In this document: in pieces, positions 61,398 through 64,000 of the stretch
Numbering within the stretch: position 1 is the stretch's first letter
Layout: every line of letters starts with the position of its first letter
Source: Solicoccozyma terricola
Taxonomy: Eukaryota > Basidiomycota > Tremellomycetes > Filobasidiales > Piskurozymaceae
Assembly (NCBI GenBank): GCA_001600875.1
Contig: BCLD01000007.1
Coordinates: 281,141 to 345,140, forward strand
DNA: 64,000 bases
Reading direction: 5' to 3'
Program-made: the position numbers and the translations under genes
Notes under the pieces: generated by a model
What the model saw: the letters and a program-made list of their open reading frames with translations, nothing else
Databases searched by the model: none
Told to the model about the DNA's origin: nothing

Positions 61398-62161
61398 GGT
61401 AGACAAATTGCGCGTTTGTTGTGGTATGGGCTTGCAGCCAGCGTGAGGATATCCTTTGCTACAGCTTGGAGTGCAAAATGCTAGTCTGTTGAAATGCGAT
61501 GACCTGACGCTGATGTCAATGAGCACTGCTATGCTATCCCAGTCAGTTAACTTGGTGCATTACAGCTTCCCCGTTGTCCCGATTGCGCCCCTTACGCGTT
61601 TCAAATTGTTGGGTCACGTGGCAGCCTTCTTACACAGCATCAGCATATGGGATGTTTACAGAGGACGGGTACGAGGGTATCACACTTGCAAAGGATAGCA
61701 AGGTTCGTTACGCTGTGTACAGGTCGCTATTTCCATTCTCCTCCTCTTTGTACCGCACTGCTGCGGTGGTGTTCAAGGTGATAAAATTGCGTATTTTTTG
61801 GTTATTGCTAACGTCAAAGTAACTTGTTCCTGTGCGGTGGCGTTCAACTTGGACAGAGATTTTTTACGAATTCTGCAGTAATCTCATAGCTGTGCCGGTC
61901 GCAATTGCTTCGACCTGACAGGGACGTAAATTAATTATGGGCCTCTGACATAGAGGTATCATGCGGACCCACGTACCAATAAATTTGCTGAATGGAACGT
62001 TGATGCGCTGTTCGGTGGCAAGTCATTCTTCTTCAGTTCCGTTTTGAGTTTTGAATTTCCAATTCAAGTCCCCCTTACTATAGCATCTTTACGCCCTCCT
62101 GTTGTAACTTGTCGCTGAAATCCAGCAGTACACCAGATTTATCTGTGACAGAAAACTGATA
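61398..62161. promoter_or_regulatory. Upstream region of the chitin synthase gene
   Basis: About 760 bp between the chitin synthase start and the stop of the ACT-domain gene upstream, so it must carry the chitin synthase promoter. I see no ORF with family signals and no clear binding-site array. Confidence 0.45.
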
Positions 62162-64000
62162 TCAACGAGTTGAGCCCAGGTTTCCCACTCGCTGTTCAAC
62201 CTCACCAAGATGATAAACACCTTCCTCGCTCCGGCCGACCCCTCTCATATCCAATTGAATGCACCTCCTAACCTCTCTGAGCATTTCATCCATCTCCAAC
62301 TGCTTCCTGTCCTCCCAATCAGCCCTTCTTACATCCCACGACCCAGCATACCTCGTAAACGCAGGGTATGAATGTCGTTTCAAATCATCCCCACGAGCGC
62401 AGTCAACCGCGCGTCGATGAGATGGTCGGGAATTACTTGTTAGGTGAAGGGAAGATGCCCCAAGCCATGATTTTACCCTCGTTTTTGACCTTCCTCTTCT
62501 CTCATCCTCGGAACTCTCTTCGTCTACCTCCATTTCAGCCTTTATTTGAGATGGTAAATCAATCGCAAGAACAGAAACACTCCCCAAGGCTGGCCACTCG
62601 TCATCATCATCCCAAATCTCCAATAAACCATCCGTACACGAAAGGTGTTCTGGCTTTTCTCCTCGGAAGAGAGCACGTAGGATAGGAAGTTCCGTCGCAA
62701 GTGATGTTTCGAATCCGGCTCGGATGTACGAAATGAATGGGAAATCGTTCGAGTCGTCCGGTGGTGGTGGTGGTGGTGATGGTGGTGGTGGAATACTTAC
62801 TCCTTCCAGATCAAGACCCAACGCAGGGTGTTCAATTCTTCCTACGCGGAGTTTTGGTCGTCGTTCAGCCTCTCCAGGCCAGGCTAATAATCCAAACACA
62901 CCATCCCACCATTCCATTTCACCTTCGCGTCGAAGTCCACAACATGCGATTTTAGCTGGTGATAGTGAGATTGTAGCTATACTTCTTGGTCGAGTTGGTG
63001 TTGACGGGAGGAGGAATGTGTGATGTGGTATCCCAGTGACATCACCGTAGACGTTCCATGGCGATGATTGATCCCCAGTTTCAAACTCGAATGGAGGATG
63101 GAGTTGTGGGACGTCCTGCTTGTCCAATTTGAGGACTGAACTCGAATCGAGACCTTGTTTGGTTGTCGTATCTTCATGGATCGCTGAATCGGAATCAGAG
63201 TCACCAATCTTGAGAGTTTTAAGCCTAGGCATCGTCACCGCTCTCGGTCTAACGACTATCTCTTCATCATCCACTCTTCTCTCACGCACATCAATCTCAA
63301 TTTCCATCCTGAGCATCCTGGTTTTTGTCTTTGGGTCTGATATCTTCTCATTGGTCGATGTACATTCCTTTCTGGTAATACCGACTGCTCTTGTTGGTGT
63401 CTTGGGTAACGTGATTGGTATGGAAGATAACGAACTGAATTGTGGAGATTTTATCGTCGACCAATTCCCAAGAGATGGAGTCTGAATCACTGATGGATGT
63501 TCATCCACTATCCCTGTGTTCCAACATCCTCCATACCACATAAGCCGCCTCCACCTCCAACACGGGGAAAAAAAAAAAGAAAAAAAAACCCGCAAAGTGC
63601 CAACTCACATCCTCGTTCCTGCGCGATACTCAAAACACGGTCGTATTCGTCTTCTTTAACGAAGAAATAATCATCGGCTGCTGCTGATTGATAAAGGATG
63701 GAGATATCTGATCGAGCTAGTGGTCGAGCGATGGTACGTAGAGGTGATTCTGAAAGTAGAAACATTTAATAACATGTTTCAGTGATGAGGAAGGATATTC
63801 CCCCGTTCCAAAACAAGGTTCGAAAGAAAGAAAGAAAAAGAAAAACATATGAATAAATACCATCTTCATATCCGAATTCCTCACTACCAACACTAAAAAC
63901 CCTCCAAGCTGTCTCGCTCAACCTGGCTTCTTCATCTCCTTGAAAATCACCAACCACGCCACTCCACATATTCTGCATAAACGTTTGTTCTCCAAACACC
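62162..64000 (-). CDS. CASTOR/GATS-like ACT-domain protein, 5' end outside the window
   Basis: In animals CASTOR proteins are arginine sensors controlling TORC1 through GATOR2; fungal relatives share the ACT domains but their ligand is not known to me. The gene enters from the right edge. Exon to about 63862 encodes NMWSGVVGDFQGD and ETAWRVFSVGSEEFGYED; after an intron the next encodes ESPLRTIARPLARSDISILYQSAAADDYFFVKEDEYDRVLSIAQERG, an ACT module; the third runs from about 63521 to the stop at 62162. The long last exon contains SPAKIACCGLRREG, a Pro run (PPPPSPPPPPPDD), FPFISYIRAGFETSLATELPILRALF and VLAIDLPSQIKAE, matching a second ACT-like half, then an Asp/Glu/Arg-rich tail. The intron at 63522-63607 is A/T-homopolymer rich. 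The first ACT part and the start codon lie beyond base 64000. Confidence 0.75.

Overview
The window is nuclear DNA of a fungus, most likely a basidiomycete yeast of the Tremellomycetes (Cryptococcus/Kwoniella-like). I base this on gene density (about 23 genes in 64 kb on both strands), many 50-110 nt GT-AG introns in nearly every gene, frequent micro-exons, and fungal gene families (Rtt109, a class I-III chitin synthase, Fcf2, Epl1, an iPGM, a DUF6699 protein). The genus-level placement is inference. I see no transposon, CRISPR array, rRNA or tRNA gene, or viral gene.

Layout. 0-4 kb: a 3'-truncated SRAP/HMCES DNA-crosslink repair gene (-) head-to-head with a MYST histone acetyltransferase (+). 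4.4-13.5 kb: one giant BEACH-WD40-FYVE gene (-). 14.4-25.2 kb: five plus-strand genes, namely a LYR-type mitochondrial protein, a GFA-family zinc enzyme, the rRNA-processing factor Fcf2, the NuA4 subunit Epl1 and an Hst2-type sirtuin. 25.5-29.1 kb: minus-strand Rtt109 and an Old Yellow Enzyme, plus one doubtful small ORF. 29.7-44.5 kb: a TPT-family transporter, a tiny candidate membrane gene (-), a 19-exon DUF6699 gene, the RNA exonuclease Rex1, iPGM and an F-box protein. 44.8-52.1 kb: the spliceosome factor Cwc15, an RRM-like protein (-) and cullin-1. 52.6-64 kb, all minus: a Ser/Pro-rich protein with a small Cys cluster, a chitin synthase, and a CASTOR/GATS-like ACT-domain protein that runs off the end.

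Themes. Four histone-acetylation proteins (MYST HAT, Epl1, sirtuin, Rtt109) lie within 26 kb. An F-box protein lies 3.6 kb from cullin-1, so both could belong to SCF ligases. Several genes contain coding exons of 5-16 nt, so the longest open frames greatly understate the real proteins; the DUF6699 gene is the extreme case. Long C/G/T homopolymers (8-35 nt, one interrupted by an N) occur repeatedly but only in introns and intergenic DNA.

Gene models were spliced by eye from GT/AG sites and reading-frame continuity. Exon lists are given where worked out; the BEACH, chitin synthase, iPGM and cullin models are only outlined.
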